64,000 nucleotides of DNA from Natronobacterium haloterrestre (lineage in GTDB: Archaea > Halobacteriota > Halobacteria > Halobacteriales > Natrialbaceae): positions 186,001 through 250,000 of the forward strand of contig NZ_FOKW01000001.1 in NCBI RefSeq assembly GCF_900112205.1. The letters are read 5' to 3'. Shown piece after piece: positions 52,356 through 62,580 of this stretch; within the stretch, counting starts at the first letter, position 1; every line of letters begins with the position of its first letter. Made by a program: the position numbers and the translations under genes. The notes beneath the pieces are model-generated. The model saw nothing but the letters and a program-made list of their open reading frames with translations. It made no database searches and was not told where the DNA came from.

Positions 52356-52685
52356 ATGACCGCGCTGACTCCGGTCGTTCTGCTGGCTGGCTTCTGTGCG
52401 GCGATGTCAGCCGTGGCGATCGGACGGCTCCTCGTCGCGGAGGCGCACGAACGGGACCCGATCGACGTCGGGACGGCGCTGCTCGTCGTTTCGATCACAC
52501 TCGGCACCGTGTTCTGGGCTGCGACCGAGGAGTCGTGGCTGTCGCGGCCGGCCCGGGGCGTCGTGGCGATAGGCTGTCTCGCGGTCGGCGTCGCCGGACT
52601 GGTCGTCTTCGCCAGACACTGGGACCGGTCGCCGGACGGGTCCGCCCGGGGTGACGAACTCGAGGCCAGCGACGACGGCTCCTGA
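52356..52685 (+). CDS. Small multi-helix membrane protein
   Basis: 109 residues with three predicted helices: LTPVVLLAGFCAAMSAVAIG (residues 4-23), TALLVVSITLGTVFWAATEE and GVVAIGCLAVGVAGLVVFAR. The C-terminus is acidic and disordered (SARGDELEASDDGS). No family recognised. Composition and start context are consistent with a real gene. Confidence 0.65.
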   Translation: MTALTPVVLLAGFCAAMSAVAIGRLLVAEAHERDPIDVGTALLVVSITLGTVFWAATEESWLSRPARGVVAIGCLAVGVAGLVVFARHWDRSPDGSARGDELEASDDGS

Positions 52686-52902
52686 GGCCGGGCCGAATTT
52701 GGACGTTTGCCGCCGTCGAACCCGGTATTCGACGAACGTACACATCCGGCAAGTCACCGTCGGAACTGCGCTCGTCGCCTCTCGCGGCAGTACGGCTCCG
52801 CTCGCCGCCGATCGCTGCCCGAACGCCGTTCGGGCGATCGAAACCGGCGGACGGACGGAAATGGTAGACCTTTTACCCTCATCGAAGAACGGTACAGACG
52901 AG

Positions 52903-54180
<1,278 letters not shown>

Positions 54181-54354
54181 ACGGGTTCTCGCCCTCTCGT
54201 GGCTGTTCCGCGAGGATCTCGTCTTTCCGATTTTCCGTTTTTGCCGTCGTGTGCGCCGTCCGTCTCCGCCATCTCGTCGCCGGTCGCCGGTCGCCAGTGA
54301 ACGGCTCGCCTCGGACGTAACGCTCTCACCCTCGGAGTGTGTATCGCCGGCACA

Positions 54355-54858
54355 ATGACTCCGGACGCGTCCGCGAACGATTCCACCGGCGAACGTGAGG
54401 ACGACTCGAGCGACGATCCAGACCCAGAGATCGAGGTCCGCGTCGTCGACGGCGACGACCTCGAGGACGCCTTCGCGGTCCGACACACCGTCTTCGTCGA
54501 GGAGCAAGACGTCGACGAGGAACTGGAGTACGACGAACACGACGACGGCGCGGTCCACTTCGTCGCGTACGACGACGGCGACCCCGTGGGCGTGGCCCGC
54601 CTCCGCGAACTCGAGGACGGCGGCGGGAAAGTCGAACGCGTCGCAGTCCTGGAACCGCGACGGGGCGAGGGGATCGGTCGGCTGCTGATGGACGCCGTCG
54701 AGCAACGGGCCGAAGCGCTGGGGCTGTCGCCGCTCGTGCTTCACTCCCAGACCCACGCGGCGGAGTTCTACGACCGACTCGGCTACGAGCGCCACGGAGA
54801 GGAGTTCGAGGAGGCCGGGATCCCCCACGTCGAAATGCGCAAGGAGGACCCCCGATAG
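54355..54858 (+). CDS. GNAT-family N-acetyltransferase
   Basis: 167 residues. After an acidic 26-residue leader, the core has FAVRHTVFVEEQDVDEELEY, VHFVAYDDGDPVGVARLREL and the acetyl-CoA loop RRGEGIGRLLMDAVEQRAEA, then HSQTHAAEFYDRLGYERHGE. This is the ElaA/YjdJ-like GNAT pattern. The acceptor is unknown. It follows icd. Confidence 0.88.
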   Translation: MTPDASANDSTGEREDDSSDDPDPEIEVRVVDGDDLEDAFAVRHTVFVEEQDVDEELEYDEHDDGAVHFVAYDDGDPVGVARLRELEDGGGKVERVAVLEPRRGEGIGRLLMDAVEQRAEALGLSPLVLHSQTHAAEFYDRLGYERHGEEFEEAGIPHVEMRKEDPR

Positions 54859-54932
54859 CCGCGCGACCGTTCGCTCGAGGGGTAATTCAACGAACCCCGG
54901 AAGTTATCTACGTCGAACTCGAGGGGGTACGC

Positions 54933-55262
54933 ATGCCAACACCCCCCACACCACACGAGACGGTTCCGGACTTCATCGTCGAACGGTTCGAGGACCACTC
55001 GGCCGAGGAACTCCGAGCGATCGCCGACTACGCCGAAACGCTCGAACCCGGCGCGGACGTCCCCAACTACGTCGTCCGGGCGTTCTCGATCCAGGACGAC
55101 GAAACCCGGACGGTAGTGGCCGTCTACGCCTCTGAACTCGCGGAGTTTCGCGAAGCGAAGGCGGCGGGAGCAGGGGACGAAGACGAAAACGAAGGTGGGG
55201 ACGAGGACGAGGGCGAGGAAGACCTCGACCCCGGTCGGATGGGCGGCGCGTTCTTCGGTTGA
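54933..55262 (+). CDS. Conserved haloarchaeal protein with an acidic tail
   Basis: 109 residues. The first 70 form a helical/strand domain, FIVERFEDHSAEELRAIADY and VVRAFSIQDDETRTVVAVYA; the last 40 are acidic (DEDENEGGDEDEGEEDLDPG). It resembles a small conserved haloarchaeal family that I recall as DUF6757, function unknown. Its stop lies 66 bases from that of the convergent transporter gene. Confidence 0.7.
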   Translation: MPTPPTPHETVPDFIVERFEDHSAEELRAIADYAETLEPGADVPNYVVRAFSIQDDETRTVVAVYASELAEFREAKAAGAGDEDENEGGDEDEGEEDLDPGRMGGAFFG

Positions 55263-55328
55263 TCGGTCGATCGCACCGGCCAACGGATTGGGGGGACAGA
55301 GTCGGACGGGGGACCGCGATCGAGTGAC

Positions 55329-56687
55329 TCACCGATCCCGGACGTACTTCACGACCAGTCCGAGTATCGCGACGGCCATCGCCACCGCGAACGCGACGAC
55401 GAACGCCGAGAGCGGGTCGCCGGCCGTCGCGGCCTCGAGTTCCTCGAGGACGAACTCGACCGCGAGGACGGTCGCGACGGCGAACAGGACGATGCCGCCG
55501 AGGTTCGCCGCCCGGGAGTTCGTTTCGGGGACGACGCTCGGATCGTTCAGCAGGTAGAGGATCACCGCGAGGGCAAAGGGCGTGCCCACGAGCCCGAACG
55601 CGAGCACGAGGACGAGCAACTGGAAGAAGGTGCCCTCGAGGAACGCGCCCGCTGCGGAGGCGAGCGCGACGACGACGAGCGCGCCACGGTACCGTGGATC
55701 CTCCACGGACTGCTCCCAGCCGAGTTTGTCGGCGAGCAAGTACGGCGGAACGATCGTATTCCCGCCGAGCGTCGAGACCGCGGCGCCCCACAGCCCCAGA
55801 AGGAAGATCCAGGTCGCGTGCTCGCCCGCGATGGGGCCAAGCGCATCGGCGGCCTGGATCTCGTCGATCGTCGCGGGGTCGGCCACGACCTGTGGGAGGA
55901 CACTCGCCGCCACGAGGAAGACCGCGAGGCTGAAAATCCCGAACGCGACGAGCATCGAACTGACCACGTCGAAGGTCGCGATGTCCCGATCGCCGTCGGT
56001 CCAGCCGCGGGCTCGCATCGTGTAGCTTTGCATCGTCAACAGTGTGATGTGGACTGCGCCGCCGAGGACGCCGGCCGCGACGACCGCGCCGCCCACGCCC
56101 GGGATCTCGGGGACGATCCCCGTCGCGGCCGCGGCCGGATCGATCGGGACGACGAACGCCGACGCGACGAACGCGAGGACGACAAGCGAGACGAGCACCT
56201 TCGCGCCGACTTCCGCGAACCGGTAGCCGCCGGTCGCGAGCCCGGCGGCGAGTACCAGCGCCCAGATGACGCCCCAGAACCGCGAATCCGTCAGCGGGCC
56301 GATCCCGACCCCCGCGTTCGCCGCGATCGTCGCGCTCACGTCGGCCAGGGTCAGCATGATCACGAGCTGTGCCAATCCGGCCGCGAGGACGACGTCGATC
56401 ACGAGCACCCAGGCCCAGACGGAGCCGAGGTGCTCCTCGACGACGGCGACGATCCCCCGTTCGGTGAGCAGACCGACCCGCATCGCGAGGTACTGGCCGA
56501 GCGTACCCAGGACCGCCGAGAGGACGACGACCCACAGCAGGGTGTAGCCGAAACTCGCCCCTGCGACGAGGAGGCTCGCCATGGTTGCCGGCCCGGCGGC
56601 GATCGCCCCGGCGAGCCAGGTCGGCCCCAGCCGTCGTACGAACGTCCCGATGCGCCCAACGCCGATCCCGCGCGCTTCGGTTGCCAT
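55329..56687 (-). CDS. Divergent Nramp-family-like transporter
   Basis: 452 residues from ATG 56687 (MATEARGIGVGRIGTFVRRL), with about eleven hydrophobic helices. Helix 1 reads LGPTWLAGAIAAGPATMASL: the family's metal-binding DPGN is replaced by AGPAT. Helix 6 reads LGGAVHITLLTMQSYTMRAR, where Nramp has a MPHN-like motif. Other segments, GWEQSVEDPRYRGALVVVAL and ALAVILYLLNDPSVVPETNS, fit the fold. The missing metal ligands suggest a changed substrate. It is one of the more unusual members of the class, and the name should be read as structural family only. Confidence 0.75.
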   Translation of the reverse strand: MATEARGIGVGRIGTFVRRLGPTWLAGAIAAGPATMASLLVAGASFGYTLLWVVVLSAVLGTLGQYLAMRVGLLTERGIVAVVEEHLGSVWAWVLVIDVVLAAGLAQLVIMLTLADVSATIAANAGVGIGPLTDSRFWGVIWALVLAAGLATGGYRFAEVGAKVLVSLVVLAFVASAFVVPIDPAAAATGIVPEIPGVGGAVVAAGVLGGAVHITLLTMQSYTMRARGWTDGDRDIATFDVVSSMLVAFGIFSLAVFLVAASVLPQVVADPATIDEIQAADALGPIAGEHATWIFLLGLWGAAVSTLGGNTIVPPYLLADKLGWEQSVEDPRYRGALVVVALASAAGAFLEGTFFQLLVLVLAFGLVGTPFALAVILYLLNDPSVVPETNSRAANLGGIVLFAVATVLAVEFVLEELEAATAGDPLSAFVVAFAVAMAVAILGLVVKYVRDR

Positions 56688-56751
56688 CGCTCGTTCTTGC
56701 GGCGGGCCGTAGAAAACTCCGTGGTATTCTCGAGTGGTCGGTCCCTCCGAT

Positions 56752-57093
56752 TCAGTCCTCTTCCCAACTCGGGTTCTCCCGCGGCGGGCTGAAGATGTCG
56801 ACCCCGCGGACCGGTTCGTCCCCGCGGTTCTCGGCCGCGTGTGGCTGGTCGCCCGGGATCGCGTAGGAGTCGCCGGGCCCGCAGACGAGTTCTTCCCCAT
56901 CGGTCAGGAACGTCAACTCGCCCTCGTAGATGAACCCCGTCTGTTCGTGGGGATGGCTGTGTTCCTCGACGACCGCGCCGGGTTCGATCTCGAAATGCTG
57001 GACGTTCATCGACTCGGAGCCGGCCATCAGCGCCAGGTGGACGCCGTCGGCGGCCTCGGAGGCCTCGAGGTCTTCGAGTGCAACTCGCTGCAT
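56752..57093 (-). CDS. Small cupin protein
   Basis: 113 residues from ATG 57093 (MQRVALEDLEASEAADGVHL). A conventional cupin: HFEIEPGAVVEEHSHPHEQ (motif 1 with His residues) and EGELTFLTDGEELVCGPGDS, then YAIPGDQPHAAENRGDEP (motif 2 with His). Metal ligands appear complete, unlike the other cupin at 6978. It could be a dioxygenase-like or sensory cupin; substrate unknown. It is divergent from the receiver/GAF gene. Confidence 0.87.
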   Translation of the reverse strand: MQRVALEDLEASEAADGVHLALMAGSESMNVQHFEIEPGAVVEEHSHPHEQTGFIYEGELTFLTDGEELVCGPGDSYAIPGDQPHAAENRGDEPVRGVDIFSPPRENPSWEED

Positions 57094-57200
57094 GGCTCTC
57101 GAGTGACGGGCCAGGGACATAGCTTTCGGGGTGGTGGGATCCGATCGCCGGATCTCGTTGGCCAGACGACTTTTAGTGCGGGTCTCGGTAGGTAGCGAGG

Positions 57201-58121
57201 ATGACTCGCACAGTTCTCTGTGTCGACTCCGAGGAGCGGGTATCGTCCGTCGCGTCGACGGTCGAGGCGGACGACGACCTCACGGCGATCGAGGCCGCGT
57301 CGGTCGAGGACGCCGTCGATCGCATCGCCGCCGAGCCGATCGTCTGCGTCGTCACCGCGTACGATCTCCCCGACGGAACGGGGATGGACGTCGTCGACGC
57401 GATCAGGTCAGAGGCCCCACAGACCCCCTGCGTTCTCTTCACTGACGTCTCGCCGGCCGAGATCGATACCGCGTCGTTCGAGGAAACGATCGTCGAGTAC
57501 CTCAACCGCGACCTGCCCGATGCGGACGACCGCCTCGGGTTCGTCGTCAACGACGTGATCGACCACAGCGCCCAGGTCGGCTTCCTCGCGCCCGACGACG
57601 AGGACGAACGTCTCGAGACGCTCGCCCAGTACGATATCGACGAACTCCCGATCGAGGAGAGCTTCGACCGGCTGACCGACCTGATCGCGGACCACTTCGG
57701 CGTCGCGGTCGCGTTCGTCGGGCTGATCGAGGAAGACGAGGAGAACTTCCTCGCCTGTACCGGCGCGGACTGGGACTCGCTGACCCGAGAGGACACGATG
57801 TGTACCCACAGTATGCTCCAGGAAGACGTCATGGTCGTCGAGGACATCGCCGACGACAAGCGGTTCGCGGAGAACCAGCAACTCGAGAACCTGGGAATCG
57901 TCTCCTACGCCGGCGCGAACATGACCGCGCCGAACGGCCAGGTGATCGGCCAGGTCTGCGTGCTCGACCACGAGCCACGGGGGTACTCGCCCGAGGAACG
58001 GGAGACGCTCGAGGGCTACGCCGACACGGCGATGGAGATCCTCGAACTCCGGCAGGCGCTCCTCGAGGCCCGCGGGAACGACGCCGCTGCCGTCGAGGCA
58101 ACCCCGGAGGGTGGCCGATGA
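57201..58121 (+). CDS. Receiver-like and GAF two-domain protein with altered phospho-site
   Basis: 306 residues. The first 110 residues are receiver-like: TRTVLCVDSEERVSSVAS, IVCVVTAYDLPDGTGMDVVD, CVLFTDVSPAEI. The residue four before the Pro (A53) is where the phospho-acceptor Asp should be, so phosphorylation there is unlikely. Residues 150-290 form a GAF domain with FGVAVAFVGLIEEDEENFLA, DTMCTHSMLQEDVMVVEDIA and NGQVIGQVCVLDHEPRGYSP, often a ligand or redox sensor. The stop overlaps the next gene start by four bases (ATGA), so the two are probably translationally coupled. Confidence 0.85.
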   Translation: MTRTVLCVDSEERVSSVASTVEADDDLTAIEAASVEDAVDRIAAEPIVCVVTAYDLPDGTGMDVVDAIRSEAPQTPCVLFTDVSPAEIDTASFEETIVEYLNRDLPDADDRLGFVVNDVIDHSAQVGFLAPDDEDERLETLAQYDIDELPIEESFDRLTDLIADHFGVAVAFVGLIEEDEENFLACTGADWDSLTREDTMCTHSMLQEDVMVVEDIADDKRFAENQQLENLGIVSYAGANMTAPNGQVIGQVCVLDHEPRGYSPEERETLEGYADTAMEILELRQALLEARGNDAAAVEATPEGGR

Positions 58122-58786
58122 GCCTCGCGAGCGCAGAGCCGTTCGCGGTCGAGGGCGTGTCCGTCGACGGTCTCGAGGACGGGACCTCGATCCTGCTGAC
58201 CGGGAGTGACACCGACGCGCTCGAGGCCGTCTTCGCCCGACTGGTCGCACCCGACTCGGCCGCCGACGAGCGAAGCGTCGTTCTCGAGACCGAGCGGGGC
58301 GCCCGGTCCCTGGGGCGGACGCTCGACGATGCGCGGCCCGGGGCGGCCGACGACGTCTCGGTACTGCTGTCCGACGACGCCGGCCGCGGGACGAACGCCG
58401 ACGCCGTCGCCGACGTCGCCGATCTGACGACCCTCGGGATGGAACTTTCGACCCTGATCGCGACTACACAGCAGTCGACCGAGCGATTCCGCTCCGGCAT
58501 CTTCCTCTGTTCGACGATCTGTCGCGAAGTCGACGACGTCCGATCGATCTACCGCTTTCTGAATACGAACTTCCTGACCGAACTCCGTCGCGGGACCGGA
58601 ATCGGCGTCTGTGCGCTCGATACGAGCGCGGACCTCGAGACGGACATCGACAGCATGATCTCGGGAATGGAGACCTCCTTTACGGGCCGGATCGACGTCG
58701 AGAAAACGGGCCGGCGCGAGGCGACGTTGACGACGTCGGGGCTGTCGGGGGTCGGGGTCGACGAGGAGGTCATCGTCTCGCTATAG
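58118..58786 (+). CDS. Partner protein (DUF7504-like)
   Basis: 222 residues. The start overlaps the stop of the receiver/GAF gene by four bases. The fold is RecA/KaiC-like by pattern: VDGLEDGTSILLTGSDTDAL, SVVLETERGARSLGRTLDD, DLTTLGMELSTLIATTQQST and FLCSTICREVDDVRSIYRFL. A clear Walker A lysine is absent: LTGSDTDAL stands where GxxGxGK would be, so ATPase activity is unlikely. I recall such proteins in haloarchaea as DUF7504. It probably acts with its overlapping neighbour in signalling. Confidence 0.72.
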   Translation: MSLASAEPFAVEGVSVDGLEDGTSILLTGSDTDALEAVFARLVAPDSAADERSVVLETERGARSLGRTLDDARPGAADDVSVLLSDDAGRGTNADAVADVADLTTLGMELSTLIATTQQSTERFRSGIFLCSTICREVDDVRSIYRFLNTNFLTELRRGTGIGVCALDTSADLETDIDSMISGMETSFTGRIDVEKTGRREATLTTSGLSGVGVDEEVIVSL

Positions 58787-58845
58787 GCGGTCCGCGTCCG
58801 TGACCGAAGGTTGAACTACCGGGACGCCCCACCTCGGAACGAGAC

Positions 58846-59370
58846 ATGTACGCCGTCGTCGGCTGTAGCGAGTGCTCGCACCTCTGGCTCCTCGAGGGCC
58901 GGTCGGAGACCACCCAGTGTCCTCGCTGTGGCTCGCGTCGCGCCTACGAGAAGCGCAAGAAGTTCGTCGAGACCGAGGACGCGAACCACGCCCGCGACGT
59001 CCGCGCCTCGATGCTCGCGAACCGCCAGGGAGAGGGCGAGCGGTTCGCCGAACTGGACTCGTTCGATGCCCTCGAGGACGAGGTCGAAGACGGCGTCGTC
59101 GACGACGACCGATACCTCGAGGAGTCCGGCCTCGACGTCGACGAGGTGGAGGCCGCGGGCGACCGCGACCCCCGCGGTCCGTCCCGCAGCGGGAGCAAGA
59201 AGGAAATCGTCGAGCGTGCACTCGAGGACCTCGAGACGCCGACGGAGGACGAGATCGTCGACTACGCCGGCGAACGCGGCGTCTCCGCGGAGTACGTCCG
59301 GGACGCGCTCGAGAAGCTGACGCGGCGGGGAGTGGTCAGCGAGAGCCGCGGTCGGTATCGGAAACTGTAG
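58846..59370 (+). CDS. Zinc-ribbon and winged-helix protein (DUF5817-like)
   Basis: 174 residues. A zinc ribbon at the start, MYAVVGCSECSHLWLLEGRS with CPRCGSRRAYEKRKKF, is followed by an acidic middle (FDALEDEVEDGVVDDDRYLE) and a winged helix at the end: LEDLETPTEDEIVDYAGERG and YVRDALEKLTRRGVVSESRG. This matches a conserved haloarchaeal family recalled as DUF5817. It probably binds DNA or RNA; target unknown. Confidence 0.85.
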   Translation: MYAVVGCSECSHLWLLEGRSETTQCPRCGSRRAYEKRKKFVETEDANHARDVRASMLANRQGEGERFAELDSFDALEDEVEDGVVDDDRYLEESGLDVDEVEAAGDRDPRGPSRSGSKKEIVERALEDLETPTEDEIVDYAGERGVSAEYVRDALEKLTRRGVVSESRGRYRKL

Positions 59371-59426
59371 CGGCCAGCGCGACGCAGAACGTCAGCGCTT
59401 TGCCGACCGGACCGAATGAGTAGGCG

Positions 59427-59765
59427 ATGGCAGAGACGGTCGACGTACAGGAGACGACGATCGGTGTCGGGACGGTGATCGCGATCCTCCTGTTCGGTTA
59501 CGGGACGTTCGTCCGGGAGTCGGTGTTCGGGATCGACGCGGTGTCGCTCGCCGTGGGAGCGTTCGGGCTGACGTTCGTCGCGGTCGGTTCCCTCCACGGC
59601 GCGTACGGTCGGGGCGACTTCGCGCTCGCACACCTGGTCGCCGGCGTCGGGCTCTTCCTCGTCGCGTTCGCGGCGACGGCCCTCCAGGTGCTCGGCGGCT
59701 ACGCGCTGTTGCTGGCTGGCGGGGGCTACATCGCGGTGACGACGATTCGCACTCGAGACGAGTAG
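59427..59765 (+). CDS. Small four-helix membrane protein
   Basis: 112 residues with four predicted helices: VGTVIAILLFGYGTFVRES, VSLAVGAFGLTFVAVGSLHG, LAHLVAGVGLFLVAFAATAL and GGYALLLAGGGYIAVTTIRT. Unknown function. It follows the zinc-ribbon gene after 56 bases on the same strand, so co-transcription is possible. Confidence 0.68.
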   Translation: MAETVDVQETTIGVGTVIAILLFGYGTFVRESVFGIDAVSLAVGAFGLTFVAVGSLHGAYGRGDFALAHLVAGVGLFLVAFAATALQVLGGYALLLAGGGYIAVTTIRTRDE

Positions 59766-59806
59766 CCGCGGAACGAAGCGGGGGCCGCCGGCGAACCAGT
59801 CAGTAC

Positions 59807-60229
59807 TCAGTACTCGGGGCGCTGGGCCTGGATGACGTCGGAGAGATGCATGTGCTCGTCGGCGAGGAGTTCGCTGAGGTCGTCGTACGTGATGATCCCG
59901 ACCAGTTCGCCGTCGTCGTCGCAGACGGGAAGCCGGCGGACGCCATCCTCGCTCATCAGTTCCGTCACCTGGTAGAACCCGGCGTCGTGGTCGATCGTCG
60001 TCGGATCTTCGGACATGACGTCGCCGGCCGTCGCTTCCGACGGGTCCATCCCGTTGCCGAGAACGCGCGTCGCGAGGTCGCGATCGGTGACGATCCCGAT
60101 CGGCTCGTCGCCGTCCGTGATGACGATGCTCCCGACGTGGGACTCGTCCATGCGCGTCGCGAGTTCCTCGACGGAGTCGCCTTCCTGTGCCGTTACCACG
60201 TCGCTTCGGGCGAGGTTTTCGATAGGCAT
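59807..60229 (-). CDS. Two-CBS-domain protein
   Basis: 140 residues from the ATG at 60229 (MPIENLARSDVVTAQEGDS). Two CBS modules, VEELATRMDESHVGSIVITD with PIGIVTDRDLATRVL, and FYQVTELMSEDGVRRLPVCD with LVGIITYDDLSELL, form a Bateman pair that binds adenine nucleotides. Stand-alone CBS proteins often regulate channels or enzymes in trans; no specific partner is evident here. Confidence 0.9.
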   Translation of the reverse strand: MPIENLARSDVVTAQEGDSVEELATRMDESHVGSIVITDGDEPIGIVTDRDLATRVLGNGMDPSEATAGDVMSEDPTTIDHDAGFYQVTELMSEDGVRRLPVCDDDGELVGIITYDDLSELLADEHMHLSDVIQAQRPEY

Positions 60230-60329
60230 AGGCCTGCGTTGCCGTCCCACGGACGCGAGTATAAACCCACACCGTACTCCCAGACCGCCACAACAATCAC
60301 CGACGGCGACAGGAGAGTCCCCTGGTGGA

Positions 60330-60536
60330 TCACCCGCGCCGCGGGACCCCTTCCAGGGCAGCCGAACGGCTCGCGTACCCGATTCCCACCGCCTCGCAGT
60401 TCACGCACGTCCAGCAGTACTCGCCGCCGTGGCCGCGGATCGAGACGACGCCACCGCAGTCCGGGCAGCGCTTGCGTCGACGCGACTCTCGCACTCGCTC
60501 GAGGATGTCGACGACGGTTCTGTTCTCGTCTTTCAC
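60330..60536 (-). CDS. Small zinc-ribbon protein
   Basis: 68 residues, MKDENRTVVDILERVRESRR. CPDCGG and CWTCVNC provide a zinc-binding pair of CxxC units. The charged N-terminal helix may bind nucleic acid. This matches the many tiny zinc-finger proteins of haloarchaea. Its start is near the end of the next gene (hmgA), separated by about 130 bases. Confidence 0.7.
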   Translation of the reverse strand: MKDENRTVVDILERVRESRRRKRCPDCGGVVSIRGHGGEYCWTCVNCEAVGIGYASRSAALEGVPRRG

Positions 60537-60663
60537 GACTCCGGCTTCGGCCGTTCAGGTATATGTTTTCCCGTTCGCGATCACAGCGCTACCGACGATC
60601 GACGACCGACGACCGACGGCCGACGACCGTAGACTCCGACCCGCTGCCAGCCAAAGCACCGTG

Positions 60664-61896
60664 TTACCGCCCGAGGTCCTCGTGTGCGCTCGCGAGGTGG
60701 CGCGAGGACAGCGCCGCGAGCAGGGAGAGTTCGCCCGCCAGCGCGCCGACGGCGATGACCTCCGCCAGGGCGTCCGCGTTCGACCCCGCCGGATCGCCGC
60801 CGCCTCGCAGACCGAGGATCTCGAGCGCCTCGGCCTGCGTCGGCAGTTTCGTCCCCCCGCCGACCGTGCCGACCTCGAGGGAGGCCAACGAGACGGACGC
60901 GTAGAGGTCGGTCGTGCCGTCCTCGTTCGTTCTGGCGTCCATCGTCGTGATCGCGTTCGCGGCCTCGACGACCTGGGCCTCGTCCTGGCCGGTCGCGAGG
61001 AACGCGGCAGCGACGACGTTCGCGGCGTGGGCGTTGAACCCGAGGCTGCCGGCTTTGGCGCTGCCGGTCAGGTTCTTCCGGGTGTTGGCCTCGGCGATGG
61101 CCTCGGGCGTGGTGTGGAGTCGCTCCTCGACGACGTCGCCGGGGACGAGGACGTCCGCGGTCACGGAGCGCCCGCGGCCCTCGACGGCGTTGATCGCGGC
61201 GGGCTTCTTGTCCGAACAGAGGTTGCCCGACAGCGCGACGAGCGAGGCCGGCGTCTCCGCCTCGACGAGTTCACAGGCCTCGCCGGTCGCGATGGTGGCC
61301 ATGTTCATCCCCATCGCGTCCTTGGTGTCGTAGGCGAATCGCAGGTAGACCGAGTCGCCGACGACGTAGGGTTCGACGTCTAACAGTTCGCCGTGGCTGG
61401 TCGTCGACTCGGCGGCCTCGCGGAGCCGGTCGACGTTGTCGGCGACCCACTCGATCGTCTCGGAGGCCTCTGCGACGCCGTCGACCCGGAAGACCGGCGC
61501 GCGGGTCATCCCGTTTTTCGTGACGCGGGCGGTCGCGCCGCCGACCGACCGGATGGTCGAGAGCCCGCGGTTGACCGACGCAAGCAACGCGCCCTCGGTC
61601 GTCGCCAGCGGCAGGTAGTAGTCGCCCTCGGCCGCCCCGCCGTCGACCGGAACGGGCCCGGCGACGCCCATCGGCACCTGGGCCGCGCCGATCATGTTCT
61701 CGATCGCGGAATCCGCCTCCTCGGCATCGAAGGTGTAGTCCGCGACGGCCTCGAGATCCGCGTCCGTCTCGCGCTCGACGAGCAGCCGGCGGGCTTGGGC
61801 AGCCGTCTCGTGGTCGGCCTCCTCCTCGAGTTCGTGGATGCGAAGGTCGCCGTCCGCGACGCGGTCGGCGAGTTCGGCGGGATCGATCGTGGTCAT
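60664..61896 (-). CDS. hmgA: HMG-CoA reductase
   Basis: 410 residues from MTTIDPAELADRVADGDLRI. It reduces HMG-CoA to mevalonate, the committed step of isoprenoid lipid synthesis, and is the target of statins. Class I motifs are ENMIGAAQVPMGVAGPVPVD, KDAMGMNMATIATGEAC, CSDKKPAAINAVEGRGRSVT, and the C-terminal His in SSRHLASAHEDL. Length and motif order are normal. In haloarchaea this gene also serves as a mevinolin resistance determinant when overexpressed. Confidence 0.95.
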   Translation of the reverse strand: MTTIDPAELADRVADGDLRIHELEEEADHETAAQARRLLVERETDADLEAVADYTFDAEEADSAIENMIGAAQVPMGVAGPVPVDGGAAEGDYYLPLATTEGALLASVNRGLSTIRSVGGATARVTKNGMTRAPVFRVDGVAEASETIEWVADNVDRLREAAESTTSHGELLDVEPYVVGDSVYLRFAYDTKDAMGMNMATIATGEACELVEAETPASLVALSGNLCSDKKPAAINAVEGRGRSVTADVLVPGDVVEERLHTTPEAIAEANTRKNLTGSAKAGSLGFNAHAANVVAAAFLATGQDEAQVVEAANAITTMDARTNEDGTTDLYASVSLASLEVGTVGGGTKLPTQAEALEILGLRGGGDPAGSNADALAEVIAVGALAGELSLLAALSSRHLASAHEDLGR

Positions 61897-61982
61897 GTGT
61901 CCGTGGAGACAGTCGGCTGTCCTAAGGATTGCTGATTCCGCCGACCGGGGCTGATCCGGGGGTTCGCCGATGAAAAGCGGCG

Positions 61983-62471
61983 TCATTTTCGGGTGTCGTG
62001 GTTGCTGGACCCCGATCCTGATCCTGATCCTGATCCTGATCCCGACCCCGAACCCGACCCCGATCGATACCCGTCGAGGAACTCGTAGCCGACCAGCGCG
62101 ACGAGCGCCAGCCCGCCGATCGACAGGATCGCGAGGTGCTGGAGCGTTTCGGGGTCCTCGAGCGGCCCACCCGTGAGGTCGGCGGGTTCGGTGATCGTGC
62201 CGCCCGCGAACATGACGGCGAAGGCGGCGATCGCGACGGCGGCGAACCGAACCCGGGCGCGTGGCGACACTTCCTCGCCGTCGTCGGGCGTGGTCGCGGC
62301 GAGATATAGCTGGGGCAGGACGACCGCCAATCCGACGACGACGAGGAACGCGGGGAGGGGGTGCTGATCGAGCGAGACGCCGAGGTAGCGGTCGATCGTC
62401 GTCAGGAGGACGATCGCGACGACGAGGAGGACGAAGGAGCCGGCGACGACGCGGTTTTCGCGGGAGACCAT
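61983..62471 (-). CDS. Membrane protein with a Gly-Ser dipeptide tail
   Basis: 162 residues from MVSRENRVVAGSFVLLVVAI. Three to four helices: VAGSFVLLVVAIVLLTTI, PAFLVVVGLAVVLPQLYLAA, VAIAAFAVMFAGGTI and LAILSIGGLALVALVGYEF. The C-terminus, about 18 residues before NHDTRK, is a Gly-Ser repeat coded by gatcctgatcct-type hexamers. The tail probably varies in length between strains. No family recognised; it is upstream of hmgA on the same strand. Confidence 0.72.
   Translation of the reverse strand: MVSRENRVVAGSFVLLVVAIVLLTTIDRYLGVSLDQHPLPAFLVVVGLAVVLPQLYLAATTPDDGEEVSPRARVRFAAVAIAAFAVMFAGGTITEPADLTGGPLEDPETLQHLAILSIGGLALVALVGYEFLDGYRSGSGSGSGSGSGSGSGSGSSNHDTRK
62011..62063. repeat. Hexanucleotide (gatcct/gacccc) repeat coding a Gly-Ser tail
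   Basis: Eight to nine hexamers, first gatcct then gacccc and gaaccc, encode the tail of the membrane protein. It is the fourth such array in the window and the only one that ends a gene. Out-of-frame slippage cannot occur with whole-unit changes. Confidence 0.85.
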
Positions 62472-62580
62472 ACGGAGGCACTCGAGGCGAGACGACTTAT
62501 ATATCGGTGAGATCGGTGACACGTCGGTTCCGATGGACGCCGTTCCGCCTCGGTGCCGTTACGGAAAGTCAAGGAGAAAG

